Source: an uncultured Oscillospiraceae bacterium (GTDB taxonomy: Bacteria; Bacillota; Clostridia; Oscillospirales; Ruminococcaceae). From it: DNA of 64,000 bases. The stretch lies in assembly GCA_902489475.1 (NCBI GenBank), contig CABUAH010000001.1, forward strand, positions 53,700-117,699, in the 5' to 3' direction. Position numbers and translations under genes: made by a program. Positions 28,439 through 37,367 of this stretch are shown here, one piece after another (position 1 is the stretch's first letter; each line of letters begins with the position of its first letter). The notes beneath the pieces were generated by a model that was not told where the DNA came from, did not search any database, and saw nothing but the letters and a program-made list of their open reading frames with translations.

Positions 28439-29317
28439 CTAATCGTCCAATAAAACTCCGTATGAAACAGGTTCAGTGATGCTGACAAACGGAAACTTGT
28501 CCTTAAGCTCTTTGAAAGCCTTTTCAGCAGTGCTTTTGCGTTTGAAAAGCCCGAAAACAGCACTTCCGCTTCCGGTCATCATTGATCCAAGTGCACCGTT
28601 ACACGAAAGAGCGTTTTTCGGCTCGTCAATCACATCTCTCGGCGTAATGAATTCCAATATATTAAACATATTCTTTGAAAGCTTTTTGATACTGCCCTGC
28701 GCAATGGAATCCAACAACTTGTTTTGCTTGAAGTTGGTGTTAATATGCATACTGTCATAACGCTTGTATGCAGCTTCAGTAGGGGATAAAACATCTGATT
28801 TTACTATAACTGCATGGAAGTTAATTAGAGGAATTAACGGAGTTAGCTTTTCACCGATTCCCTCACAGAGAACAGTTCCTCCTGTTAAGCAAAACGGCAC
28901 ATCAGCTCCGATTCTTTCGCCGATTTTTAATAGTTCTTTTTTTGAAAAATCCAGGTCATAGAGTTTGTTAAGCGCAATAAGCGTAGCGGCTGCATCAGCA
29001 CTTCCGCCGCCAAGTCCTGCACCGTGCGGGATTTTCTTTTCAATGTGAATTTTTATTCCGCCAAGAATTTCTTTTTCAGATTTCTCAAAAAGCTTTGCCG
29101 CAGCTTTATATACGATGTTTTTGTCATCTGTCGGAATGCTTTCGTCATCGCACGTTATAAATATTCCTTTATCATCACACTTTTCAAATCTCAATATATC
29201 ATGCAGAGAAATGCTTTGCATAATTGTTGAAAGAAGATGATAACCGTCCTCACGAACTCCGGTTATATCGAGCGATAAATTTATTTTTGCATAAGCCTTT
29301 GCGGTAATCTTATTCAT
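28439..29317 (-). CDS. ispE: 4-diphosphocytidyl-2-C-methyl-D-erythritol kinase
   Basis: GHMP kinase of the MEP isoprenoid pathway, phosphorylating CDP-ME. The 292 residues include the N-terminal substrate motif AKINLSLDITGVREDGYH, the ATP loop PHGAGLGGGSADAAATLIALN and the C-terminal glycine-rich GSMMTGSGSAVFG. All match the family. It lies at the end of a minus-strand unit, four bases after the aminotransferase. Two other MEP genes, dxr and ispG, occur near 48-51 kb. Confidence 0.95.
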   Translation of the reverse strand: MNKITAKAYAKINLSLDITGVREDGYHLLSTIMQSISLHDILRFEKCDDKGIFITCDDESIPTDDKNIVYKAAAKLFEKSEKEILGGIKIHIEKKIPHGAGLGGGSADAAATLIALNKLYDLDFSKKELLKIGERIGADVPFCLTGGTVLCEGIGEKLTPLIPLINFHAVIVKSDVLSPTEAAYKRYDSMHINTNFKQNKLLDSIAQGSIKKLSKNMFNILEFITPRDVIDEPKNALSCNGALGSMMTGSGSAVFGLFKRKSTAEKAFKELKDKFPFVSITEPVSYGVLLDD

Positions 29318-29320
29318 AGT

Positions 29321-30496
29321 TTATCCCTTTTTAAGTTCATCTAAAAATTCTTCGATGCATTTCAAAGCGATTTTCAAGTGTTTTAGTGAGTAAGCATACG
29401 AAACTCTTATAAAGCCTTCACCGCAGTCACCGAAAGCATTTCCGGGAATTACTGCGACTTTTTTTGAGTACAAAAGCTTTTCACAAAATTCTTCACTTGA
29501 AAGTCCCGTGGATTTTATACACGGAAATACATAAAACGCCCCTTCAGGAGTAAAGCAGTTAAGCCCAAGCTTGTTAAAGCCGTCAACCACAAATCTTCTT
29601 CGCATATCATATTCCGCAACCATCATTTTAACGTCGTTCATACAGCTTTGAAGACCCTCTATTGCAGCATACTGAGATACTGTAGGAGATGACATAATAG
29701 CGTATTGATGAATTTTTAATATCTGAGAAACAATTTCTTCAGGGCCGCATAAATATCCAAGTCGCCAACCTGTCATTGCAAAGCCTTTGGAGAATCCGTT
29801 TATTAAAAGCGTTCTTTCTCTCATTCCGTCAATTTCTACAATAGATGTGTGTTTTTGACCGTATGTAAGCTCTGCGTATATTTCGTCTGACAAAATGACT
29901 ATATTTGTTTCTCTCAGTACTTCAGCAATCTGTTCCAAATCTTCTCTTGTCATAATCGCACCTGTCGGATTATTAGGAAAAGGAAGAATAAGAGCCTTTG
30001 TTTTATCAGTGATCTTTTCCTTAAGAGCGCTTGCTGTGAGTTTAAAATTATCTTCTTGCTTAGTTTCTATGATAGAAACTGTACCGCCGCAAAGCTCAAC
30101 TATCGGACGGTAACAAACAAAGGATGGCTCAACAACCAAAACCTCATCGCCCGGCTCTATCATAGCACGAATTGACAAGTCAATAGCTTCCGATCCGCCT
30201 ACGGTGACAATAATCTCACTTTCACTGTTATAGTGTGTATGAACAGCATTTTCTATGTATTTTGAAATTCCGGCTCTCAAATCCGCAAGACCGGCATTTG
30301 CGGTATAAAAGGTTTTTCCCTTTTCAAGAGCTGTAATAGCAGCTCGCCTTATAGGCCAAGGCGTTTGAAAGTCCGGCTCACCAACGCCTAGGGAAATTGC
30401 TCCCTCCATCGTAGCGGCAATATCAAAAAACTTTCTGATCCCTGAAGGCTTCATCTCACGAGTTGCTTTGTTTAAAATCTTATCGTAATCCATCAT
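29321..30496 (-). CDS. Class I pyridoxal-phosphate aminotransferase
   Basis: A fold type I aminotransferase of 391 residues, of the AspC/PatA/alanine transaminase subgroup. PLP lysine is Lys237 (NGFSKGFAMTGWRLGY) with Asp204 and Tyr207 (LSDEIYAE); PFPNNPTGA contributes the ring-binding Asn, and a C-terminal FIRVSYAYS supplies the carboxylate-binding Arg. Substrate cannot be decided by eye. The ATG overlaps the stop of the Lrp-type regulator as ATGA. This Lrp-aminotransferase pairing is common in Clostridia and suggests the regulator senses the amino acid concerned. Confidence 0.9.
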   Translation of the reverse strand: MMDYDKILNKATREMKPSGIRKFFDIAATMEGAISLGVGEPDFQTPWPIRRAAITALEKGKTFYTANAGLADLRAGISKYIENAVHTHYNSESEIIVTVGGSEAIDLSIRAMIEPGDEVLVVEPSFVCYRPIVELCGGTVSIIETKQEDNFKLTASALKEKITDKTKALILPFPNNPTGAIMTREDLEQIAEVLRETNIVILSDEIYAELTYGQKHTSIVEIDGMRERTLLINGFSKGFAMTGWRLGYLCGPEEIVSQILKIHQYAIMSSPTVSQYAAIEGLQSCMNDVKMMVAEYDMRRRFVVDGFNKLGLNCFTPEGAFYVFPCIKSTGLSSEEFCEKLLYSKKVAVIPGNAFGDCGEGFIRVSYAYSLKHLKIALKCIEEFLDELKKG

Positions 30497-30969
30497 GGGC
30501 TGACAAACCCTCTCTCGTCAACAATTTCATCGCTTAAATCAACGCCGTTGTCTTTATATTTCTTTAAAACAAAATGAGTTGCAGTTGATAAGATTCCGTC
30601 AAGCGGAGCAAGTCGCTGAGACACAAAAAGCGAAACGTCCAAAAGAGTTTTTCCTTTTACGGTAACTCCAAGATCGTATGCGCCCGACATGAGCCATACG
30701 TTTTCAACCTCCTCATACTGTCCGACCGCTCTGGCAATTGCATCAAAACCGCTTTGTGCTTTCGGTGAAACCTTTAGTTCAATGTATGCGGTAACAGGGC
30801 TTGAATCAGCCTGTTCGTTCAGTACTGCGCTGTAGCCTTTGATAACGCCTTCCTGTTCAAGCTTTTCAATTTCTTCGTTAATCTCTTGTTCGGTTTTTCC
30901 AAGTAAAACCGCAAGCTCTGCACTCGGAGTGCGGGCATTTCTTTTTAATAGCTTTAAAAGCGAATCCAT
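30493..30969 (-). CDS. Lrp/AsnC family transcriptional regulator
   Basis: A 158-residue leucine-responsive-type regulator: N-terminal winged helix-turn-helix at about 1-55 (NARTPSAELAVLLGKTEQEINEEIEKLEQEGVIKGYSAVLN) and a C-terminal RAM/AsnC effector domain with VENVWLMSGAYDLGVTVKG. GGAGGC is upstream of the ATG. The gene is translationally coupled to the aminotransferase downstream, so autoregulation of a two- or three-gene unit including ispE is plausible. Effector unknown. Confidence 0.92.
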   Translation of the reverse strand: MDSLLKLLKRNARTPSAELAVLLGKTEQEINEEIEKLEQEGVIKGYSAVLNEQADSSPVTAYIELKVSPKAQSGFDAIARAVGQYEEVENVWLMSGAYDLGVTVKGKTLLDVSLFVSQRLAPLDGILSTATHFVLKKYKDNGVDLSDEIVDERGFVSP

Positions 30970-31062
30970 ATTTATGCCTCCTTGAAAATTGTTATTTTAA
31001 ATTATACAACAATTTGTATTTTCCGTCAATAGAAAAGATTCGGGCAGTTATTTTATAGACCA

Positions 31063-31091
31063 AACCGGCACAAGAAAATCTCGTGCCGGTT
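31063..31091 (-). terminator. Hairpin downstream of the small XRE gene
   Basis: AACCGGCAC (31063-31071) and GTGCCGGTT (31083-31091) form a perfect nine-pair stem ten bases beyond the XRE stop. The flanking T-run is poor, so efficiency is uncertain. Confidence 0.55.
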
Positions 31092-31100
31092 ATTACTTAA

Positions 31101-31304
31101 TTATTCATCAGTCCTATTTAGGATGTAATCAATTGAAACCCCATGAAAATCTGCAAGTTTAATTAACATTTCTGTGGAAATGTCAACCTTTCCCCGTTCA
31201 TAATCACTGTAAACTCTTTGACTGCAATGCAAAACCTGAGCCATTTCAGTCTGAGTCATATCCTTGTATTCACGCAGTTCTCTAATCCGTTTGTACATTT
31301 TCAT
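31101..31304 (-). CDS. Small XRE-family transcriptional regulator
   Basis: With the start at MKMYKRIRELREYKD the protein has about 67 residues, essentially a single lambda-repressor-like HTH (TQTEMAQVLHCSQRVYSDYERGK). An upstream in-frame ATG at 31316 coincides with a TATAAT box and is less likely. The RBS is weak at either start, so the start is uncertain. It is divergent from a broken ribbon-helix-helix gene, and the palindrome TTAGCG-N7-CGCTAA in the intervening promoter is its likely operator. Confidence 0.8.
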   Translation of the reverse strand: MKMYKRIRELREYKDMTQTEMAQVLHCSQRVYSDYERGKVDISTEMLIKLADFHGVSIDYILNRTDE

Positions 31305-31340
31305 CACCGATAACATTATACCACGTTTAATAGTTAAGAC

Positions 31341-31369
31341 TTGACATTTAGCGGAGAATTCGCTAAAAT
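31341..31369 (+). promoter_or_regulatory. Promoter with palindromic operator for the ribbon-helix-helix gene
   Basis: TTGACA at 31341-31346, 17-base spacer, TAAAAT at 31364-31369. TTAGCG (31348-31353) and CGCTAA (31361-31366) form an inverted repeat filling the spacer, positioned to block polymerase. Confidence 0.7.
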
Positions 31370-31417
31370 AATTTTAAAAATAAAGATTTAACGATGACAG
31401 GGACAGGAGTGTTTAAA

Positions 31418-31603
31418 ATGTTAAAAATACAAAAGGGTTATTAAACTGTCAGTAAAACATTCAGAATGCCGAAGCACTTAGTACAGGGGCTTGATAAATT
31501 AGCTTATAGAAACGGAATTTCACTAAATAACCTAGTGACGCAGTGTTTAAATTTTGCATTGCAGGAAATTAATTCAGAAGATGCAGATGAGATTGATGAT
31601 TAA
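31418..31603 (+). pseudogene. Ribbon-helix-helix (Arc/HicB-type) DNA-binding protein with in-frame stop
   Basis: AGGAG lies eight bases before ATG 31418. The frame reads MLKIQKGY, then TAA at 31442-31444, then TVSKTFRMPKHLVQGLDK and onward to a stop at 31601. The downstream part has the RHH pattern, a beta strand TFRMP followed by two helices with GISLNNLVTQCL. The first eight codons and the segment after the stop fit one continuous protein, so the TAA looks like a point nonsense change (for instance from AAA). Restart at ATG 31466 (MPKHLV) would give 45 residues but lose most of the DNA-binding strand. It was probably a partner of the divergent XRE regulator. Confidence 0.65.
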
Positions 31604-31605
31604 AT

Positions 31606-31640
31606 AAAAAACACGGAATTATTTATCTTCCGTGTTTCAG
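31606..31640. terminator. Terminator between RHH gene and HPr-like gene
   Basis: AACACGGAA (31610-31618) pairs with TTCCGTGTT (31628-31636). A-run on the left and TTTCAG on the right; acts for the minus-strand HPr-like gene and perhaps both. Confidence 0.75.
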
Positions 31641-31644
31641 TCAA

Positions 31645-31875
31645 TTATTCAACGATGAATCTTTTGATTTCCTTAAGAAATTTATCGGCATCGTCAGTAT
31701 GAGCAACAAGCTCAATTTTGTTGGAAAGGTCAAGGCTGAAAATACCCATGATTGACTTAGCGTCAACAGCATATCTTCCCGAAACAAGATCGACATCAAA
31801 GTCGTACATAGTTACTGTGCTAACGAATTCCTTAACATCGGCGATTGACTCGAGTAAAATATTTGTCTTTACCAT
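31645..31875 (-). CDS. HPr-like protein lacking the phosphorylatable histidine
   Basis: The 76 residues match the HPr fold in its second half: VDAKSIMGIFSLDLSNKIELVAHTDDADKFLKEIKRF, including the Ser41 position equivalent to the HPr-kinase site Ser46. The N-terminal loop that normally carries GLHARP with the PEP-dependent His15 is replaced by LLESIADVKEF, so it cannot be a PTS phosphocarrier. A regulatory role like that of Crh is possible, although Crh was defined in Bacillus and this sequence is more divergent. GAGGAG precedes the ATG. Monocistronic, with its own TTGACA promoter. Confidence 0.8.
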   Translation of the reverse strand: MVKTNILLESIADVKEFVSTVTMYDFDVDLVSGRYAVDAKSIMGIFSLDLSNKIELVAHTDDADKFLKEIKRFIVE

Positions 31876-31950
31876 AATTAGTTCCTCCTCAAAATAATTA
31901 GATTTAAGAAGACCCGTAGGAATTCTTGCAGAGTTTTCCTCTACACTTAC

Positions 31951-31978
31951 AATATAGCATATAAAATTTTTTTGTCAA
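31951..31978 (-). promoter_or_regulatory. Promoter for the HPr-like gene
   Basis: On the minus strand TTGACA (31978-31973), 16-base spacer, TATATT (31956-31951); the start would lie about 70 bases before the ATG. Confidence 0.6.
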
Positions 31979-31997
31979 CACTATTTCTGTAAAAAAA

Positions 31998-32026
31998 TTG
32001 AAAAATCCAAAGATTTGTTGTATACT
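31998..32026 (+). promoter_or_regulatory. Promoter for mtaB-purL
   Basis: TTGAAA at 31998-32003, 17-base spacer, TATACT at 32021-32026; leader of about 88 bases before mtaB. Confidence 0.6.
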
Positions 32027-32120
32027 ATTTAAGAGCTGCATAAATAATGCTAGTGTTTTGTGAATAATGCACAAGTTTAAACAGATGATTTTGTGCAAAT
32101 AAGTTATTGAGGACTTAATA

Positions 32121-33467
32121 ATGAATATTTTATATATGAATTTTGGCTGTAAAGTAAACTCATATGAGCTTGAAGCGATAAAAGAATACGCTGAAAAGCG
32201 GGGGCATACTGAAGCTTGCAATATTGAGTCGGCGGATGCAGTTATAATAAACACCTGTACGGTCACAAGCGAGGCAAGCAGAAAGTGCAAAAATGCCGCA
32301 AAGTCAGTAAGACTTCATAACCCAAAGTGCTGTATTGCTCTTATCGGATGTCTGACTCAGGTTTTTAACCGGAGAATTTTAAACGAAAGCTTTTTTGATG
32401 TTGCGGTTGGGAACAAAAATAAATTGTGTGTGATAGATCATATTGAAGAATTTTTAAAGACCGGGGAAAAAATAAATAGTATAGATGAGTTTTCTTCATG
32501 CGACAGTTTTGAAAATATAACTACTGAGAAAAGCGAGTCTAAAACAAGAGCAGTTTTAAAAATAGAAGACGGCTGTAATATGTTTTGCTCGTATTGTATT
32601 ATTCCGTATGCAAGAGGACGGGTGAGAAGCAAAAGCCTTGAGGATATAAAAAAGGAAGCAAGCGCACTCAGCCTTAACGGACATAGAGAAATTGTGCTTG
32701 TCGGAATAAATCTTTGCTGTTACGGAAGAGATCTTAAATATACTTCGCTGTCAGATGCTGTAAGGGTCGTCAATGATATATCGGGTATTGAAAGAATTCG
32801 CTTAGGCTCACTTGAACCCGAAATGCTTACAGATGAGGAGATAGCAAGTCTTAAAAGCTGTGAAAAGCTTTGCGGACATTTTCATTTGTCGTTGCAAAGC
32901 GGATGTGACAAAACTTTAAAGGCGATGAACAGAAGATACACTGCAAATGATTACAGAGAGCTTGTGAAAAAGCTTAGAGCTGAGTTTGAAAACGCATCGA
33001 TTACGACAGACATAATGGTTGGATTTCCCGGTGAAACGGAGGAGGATTTTAAAGAGTCACTTGATTTTGTAAAAGAGATCGGATTTGCGTCTGCCCATGT
33101 TTTCCCGTATTCGGTTAGAGAGGGAACAAGGGCGGAGAAAATGGACGGTCAGCTTCCTCAAAGCATAAAAAAGCAAAGAGCTGCAATTATGCGACAAGCG
33201 GTAAAAGAAAGCGAGAAGAAGTTCTTGAATTCACAGGTTAAAACGCTTTCAAAGGTGATTTTTGAGCGTGATGAAGGGCTTTTATATCATCACGGACACA
33301 CGGAAAATTATACACCGGTAAGAGTGCTTAAAAGAAATGATAAAAATAATTTGCATAAAAAAAGTTTTTATGTTAGAATAATGGGAGCAGAGAGTGATTT
33401 TTGTGTTGGAGAAATTGAGGACGAGAGTTTTTTAGCATTACAGACCGAAAATGAATTCTCAAAATAA
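32121..33467 (+). CDS. mtaB: tRNA t6A37 methylthiotransferase MtaB
   Basis: Radical-SAM enzyme converting N6-threonylcarbamoyladenosine at position 37 of tRNA to the 2-methylthio form. The 448 residues contain the N-terminal methylthiotransferase cluster cysteines 10, 46 and 77, the radical-SAM triad CNMFCSYC (152, 156, 159) and a C-terminal TRAM-like region. The GFPGETEEDF motif and length fit MtaB rather than MiaB. Only weak Shine-Dalgarno is seen (TTGAGG). purL follows after 44 bases. Confidence 0.93.
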   Translation: MNILYMNFGCKVNSYELEAIKEYAEKRGHTEACNIESADAVIINTCTVTSEASRKCKNAAKSVRLHNPKCCIALIGCLTQVFNRRILNESFFDVAVGNKNKLCVIDHIEEFLKTGEKINSIDEFSSCDSFENITTEKSESKTRAVLKIEDGCNMFCSYCIIPYARGRVRSKSLEDIKKEASALSLNGHREIVLVGINLCCYGRDLKYTSLSDAVRVVNDISGIERIRLGSLEPEMLTDEEIASLKSCEKLCGHFHLSLQSGCDKTLKAMNRRYTANDYRELVKKLRAEFENASITTDIMVGFPGETEEDFKESLDFVKEIGFASAHVFPYSVREGTRAEKMDGQLPQSIKKQRAAIMRQAVKESEKKFLNSQVKTLSKVIFERDEGLLYHHGHTENYTPVRVLKRNDKNNLHKKSFYVRIMGAESDFCVGEIEDESFLALQTENEFSK

Positions 33468-33511
33468 TTTAAGGAAAAACAAAAGCATATATTTTGAAGG
33501 GAGTTTTATAA

Positions 33512-36500
33512 ATGTCAGTTTATCGAATTTATGCAGAAAAAAAGCCGGGCTTTGACGTTGAGGCAAAGTCGCTTCTAGGCGGTATAAAAAATGTTTTGGG
33601 CATTAAAGCGCTTGAAAATGTAAGAATTATTAACCGTTATGACGCACAGGGCTTGACGGAGGAGAGCTTTAAGCTTGCCGTACCGGTTGTTTTTTCAGAG
33701 CCTGCGGTAGATGTTGTTTACAGCGAGCTTCCAAAGCTTTCTGAGGACGAGCATATTATTGCTGTTGAGTATCTTCCGGGTCAGTTTGATCAAAGAGCCG
33801 ACTCTTGTGCACAATGTATATCTCTTCTTACGGGAGGAATGCGTCCGAATGTCAGAAGTGCAAAAATAAACATCTTTAAGGGCGAGCTTGATAATGACGA
33901 TCTTGAGAAAATAAAACATTATATAATAAACCCTGTTGAGAGCCGAGAAGCAGAGCTTAAAAAGCCTGATACACTTGATACTGATTATGTAATTCCTGAT
34001 AAAGTTGATACTGTTGAAGGATTTATATATGCTTCGGATTCTGAGCTAAAGGATTATATCAGCCAGATGGGACTTGCTATGGATTTCGATGACATCAAGT
34101 TTTGTCAGGCGTATTTCAGAGATAACGAGGGCAGAAATCCTACAATAACAGAGGTCAGAATGATAGATACATATTGGTCTGATCACTGCCGTCATACAAC
34201 ATTTTCAACAATTATAGACGATACCGAGATAAAAGCACCGTATATTGAAGATACATTTAACGACTATGTAAAAACAAGAAGAAGCCTATATGCAGGAAGA
34301 AAAGACAAGCCGATGACGCTCATGGACTTAGCTGTGATAGGTGCAAAGAGGCTGAAAAAAGAGGGGCTTTTAGATGCTCTTGACGAAAGTGAAGAGATAA
34401 ACGCTTGCTCGGTAAATATCAAAGTTGACGTAAACGGCGAAGAGCAGGACTGGCTTTTGATGTTTAAAAATGAAACTCACAACCACCCTACTGAAATTGA
34501 GCCTTTCGGAGGAGCGGCAACCTGTCTTGGCGGAGCTATAAGAGATCCGCTCTCAGGAAGAAGCTATGTATACCAGGCGATGAGAGTGACCGGTGCGGCA
34601 AATCCTTTAGTGCCTTTTGAGGATACTATTCAGGGTAAGCTTCCGCAGAGAAAAATCACTGTCGGTGCAGCACAGGGATATTCTTCTTACGGAAACCAGA
34701 TAGGTCTTGCAACGGGTCATGTAAGTGAGATATATCATCCGGGATATGCTGCTAAAAGAATGGAGATAGGTGCGGTAATTGCTGCGGCACCTAAAGAAAA
34801 TGTAAGAAGAGAACGTCCGGAGCCGGGAGATGTTGTAATTCTCCTCGGTGGAAAAACGGGACGTGACGGCTGCGGCGGAGCAACGGGTTCTTCAAAATCG
34901 CACACTCTTGAATCACTTGAAACCTGCGGGGCTGAGGTTCAAAAAGGTAACGCTCCTGAGGAAAGAAAGCTTCAGAGGTTGTTTAGAAATCCTGAAGTTA
35001 CAAAGATGATCAAGCGCTGTAACGATTTCGGTGCAGGTGGAGTTTCCGTTGCAATCGGAGAGCTTACGGACGGACTTATTATAGACCTTGATTCAGTAAC
35101 AAAGAAATATGACGGACTTGACGGAACCGAGCTTGCAATTTCCGAATCTCAGGAGAGAATGGCGGTAGTTATTGCAAGAAGCGATGTTGAGAAATTTATG
35201 GCAAAAGCGGCTGAGGAAAACCTGGAGGCAACACTCGTTGCGGTAGTGACAGACGACAGCCGTCTTAAGATGAACTGGAAAGGCAATGAGATCGTTAACC
35301 TTTCAAGAGAGTTTTTGAATTCAAACGGAGCTGAAAAGCATACTACAGTATCCGTGCCTGCTCCGGTATTTAACAATAGCGAGGAAATCGATGATTCCGT
35401 TGACAAGTGGGAAGCAATGATTTCAAATCTCAATATATGCTCGCAAAAAGGACTTGTAGAATATTTTGACTCAACAATCGGTGCAGGAACAGTTTTAATG
35501 CCGTTCGGAGGAAAATATCAAAACACGCCTACACAGGCGATGGCTGCTAAGATTCCTGTTTTGGGCGGAGATACAACAACTGCTTCCGTAATGGGTTGGG
35601 GATTTAATCCGTTCTTGTCGGAGCAAAGCCCTTATCACGGTGCAATGGCAGCGGTTATAGAATCTGTTGCAAAGGTAGTTGCAACAGGCGGAAGCTATAA
35701 GGAGTGCTGGCTTACTTTCCAGGAGTATTTTGAAAGAACACAGGAAAACCCTGAAAGATGGGGAAAGCCTTTTGCGGCTTTGTTGGGTGCGTTCAAGGCA
35801 CAAACGGAGCTTGGCTGTGCTGCAATAGGCGGTAAGGATTCGATGAGCGGAACATTTGAAAAAATAGACGTTCCTCCAACGCTTGTTTCTTTTGCAGTTT
35901 CAAAAACCTCTTGCTATAACGTCGTTTCTCAGGAGTTTAAAAAGACAGGAAGCAAGGTTATTCTTATCCGTCCTGAATACGATGAAAACAACTGTCCTGT
36001 TTGGGAGAGCATAAAGAGTGTATTTGATAAGGTTGAAGCGCTTATAAAAGAGAAAAAAGTTTTGTCTTGTTGGAGCGTAGCATACGGAGGAGTTTCCGAG
36101 GCTATTGCAAAGATGTCGTTCGGAAATAAGATAGGCTTTAAGTTTACTTCTACGCTTACCCCTAAGGAGCTTTACAGAGCTTGCTACGGAAGCTTTGTAA
36201 TTGAGCTTGATGAGGGCGTTGAAACTGATGAAAGAGTTATCGGTGAAACTGTTCCGGAATACAAGGTAATAGCTGTAGATTATACAGTTGATCTGAAGAG
36301 CCTTGAAAAGCTTTGGGCGTCTAAGTTAGAGCCGGTATTCCCTGTAAATGTAAATGTTAAGAGCGAGCAGACCGAAACATTCAGCTTTAAAGCTGACAAG
36401 AGAAAAGAACCTATTTCTCCAATTGCAAAACCGAGAGTATTGATTCCTGTATTTCCGGGAACGAACTGCGAATATGATACCGCAAAGGTGTTTGAAAAGG

Positions 36501-37228
36501 CAGGAGCAGTAGCAGATATATTTGTAATAAGAAACCTTACTCCGTCTGCAATTGAAGAAAGCGTTAAGGAAATGGAAAAGAGGATAAGAAATTCTCAGAT
36601 CATTATGCTTCCGGGCGGATTCTCAGGTGGTGACGAGCCTGACGGAAGCGGAAAGTTTATCACTTCATTCCTCAGAAATCCAAGCCTTACACAGGCGATA
36701 AACGAAATGCTGACATATAGAGATGGACTTATGCTCGGAATATGCAACGGATTCCAAGCTCTTATAAAGCTCGGACTAGTGCCGTATGGCGAGATAAGGG
36801 ATATGAGAAACGATTCTCCGACTCTTACATTTAACACAATTGCAAGACACCAGTCCAAGATGGTTAATACAAGAATTGCTTCAAACAAATCACCTTGGCT
36901 TGCACAGACAGAGGTAGGAGATATACACAATATCGCTATTTCCCACGGTGAGGGACGTTTTGTTGCAACCGAAGAGGAGATAAGAGCACTTGCAGCAAAC
37001 GGACAGATCGCAACTCAGTATGTAGATTTTGACAGCGTTCCGACGATGGATATTCATTGCAATCCTAACTCATCTATGTATGCAATTGAGGGAATCACAT
37101 CACCTGACGGACGGGTATTCGGAAAGATGGGACATTCCGAGAGAATCGGTGAATGTGTATGTAAAAATGTTCCGGGAATTAAGGATCAGAAGATCTTTGA
37201 AAGCGGCGTAAAGTATTTTACGATGTAA
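33512..37228 (+). CDS. purL: Phosphoribosylformylglycinamidine synthase, single-chain
   Basis: Fourth step of purine synthesis: FGAR + glutamine + ATP to FGAM. The 1238-residue chain fuses an N-terminal PurS-like part, two AIRS-type ATPase halves (SDHCRHTTFSTII, MFKNETHNHPTEIEPFGGAATCLGG, GGKTGRDGCGG) and a C-terminal class I glutaminase. In the glutaminase the nucleophile Cys is in GICNGFQALIKLG and the His/Glu pair in the ISHGEGRF and later segments. This is the large PurL type found in Clostridia and proteobacteria rather than separate PurS/PurL/PurQ. GAAGGGAG precedes the ATG. Confidence 0.95.
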   Translation: MSVYRIYAEKKPGFDVEAKSLLGGIKNVLGIKALENVRIINRYDAQGLTEESFKLAVPVVFSEPAVDVVYSELPKLSEDEHIIAVEYLPGQFDQRADSCAQCISLLTGGMRPNVRSAKINIFKGELDNDDLEKIKHYIINPVESREAELKKPDTLDTDYVIPDKVDTVEGFIYASDSELKDYISQMGLAMDFDDIKFCQAYFRDNEGRNPTITEVRMIDTYWSDHCRHTTFSTIIDDTEIKAPYIEDTFNDYVKTRRSLYAGRKDKPMTLMDLAVIGAKRLKKEGLLDALDESEEINACSVNIKVDVNGEEQDWLLMFKNETHNHPTEIEPFGGAATCLGGAIRDPLSGRSYVYQAMRVTGAANPLVPFEDTIQGKLPQRKITVGAAQGYSSYGNQIGLATGHVSEIYHPGYAAKRMEIGAVIAAAPKENVRRERPEPGDVVILLGGKTGRDGCGGATGSSKSHTLESLETCGAEVQKGNAPEERKLQRLFRNPEVTKMIKRCNDFGAGGVSVAIGELTDGLIIDLDSVTKKYDGLDGTELAISESQERMAVVIARSDVEKFMAKAAEENLEATLVAVVTDDSRLKMNWKGNEIVNLSREFLNSNGAEKHTTVSVPAPVFNNSEEIDDSVDKWEAMISNLNICSQKGLVEYFDSTIGAGTVLMPFGGKYQNTPTQAMAAKIPVLGGDTTTASVMGWGFNPFLSEQSPYHGAMAAVIESVAKVVATGGSYKECWLTFQEYFERTQENPERWGKPFAALLGAFKAQTELGCAAIGGKDSMSGTFEKIDVPPTLVSFAVSKTSCYNVVSQEFKKTGSKVILIRPEYDENNCPVWESIKSVFDKVEALIKEKKVLSCWSVAYGGVSEAIAKMSFGNKIGFKFTSTLTPKELYRACYGSFVIELDEGVETDERVIGETVPEYKVIAVDYTVDLKSLEKLWASKLEPVFPVNVNVKSEQTETFSFKADKRKEPISPIAKPRVLIPVFPGTNCEYDTAKVFEKAGAVADIFVIRNLTPSAIEESVKEMEKRIRNSQIIMLPGGFSGGDEPDGSGKFITSFLRNPSLTQAINEMLTYRDGLMLGICNGFQALIKLGLVPYGEIRDMRNDSPTLTFNTIARHQSKMVNTRIASNKSPWLAQTEVGDIHNIAISHGEGRFVATEEEIRALAANGQIATQYVDFDSVPTMDIHCNPNSSMYAIEGITSPDGRVFGKMGHSERIGECVCKNVPGIKDQKIFESGVKYFTM

Positions 37229-37253
37229 TGCCGATAAAACTTAATAAAGGTTT

Positions 37254-37288
37254 TCCGCCTATGTATAATATGCATGGGCGGATTTTTA
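37254..37288 (+). terminator. Intrinsic terminator after purL
   Basis: TCCGCC (37254-37259) pairs with GGCGGA (37277-37282), extended by partial pairing in ATG/CAT, followed by TTTTTAT. Confidence 0.8.
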
Positions 37289-37367
37289 TATCTTAAAGCT
37301 TAAAGAATTGGTTATTATTTTGTCCTGCTGCTCATATTTATAAAATAAAAAAGCAATCGGAGGAGCT

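Noticed and set aside
37229..37367. Promoter for the DacF-like gene
   Set aside because: I could not find a -35/-10 pair with acceptable spacing after the purL terminator, so none is annotated.
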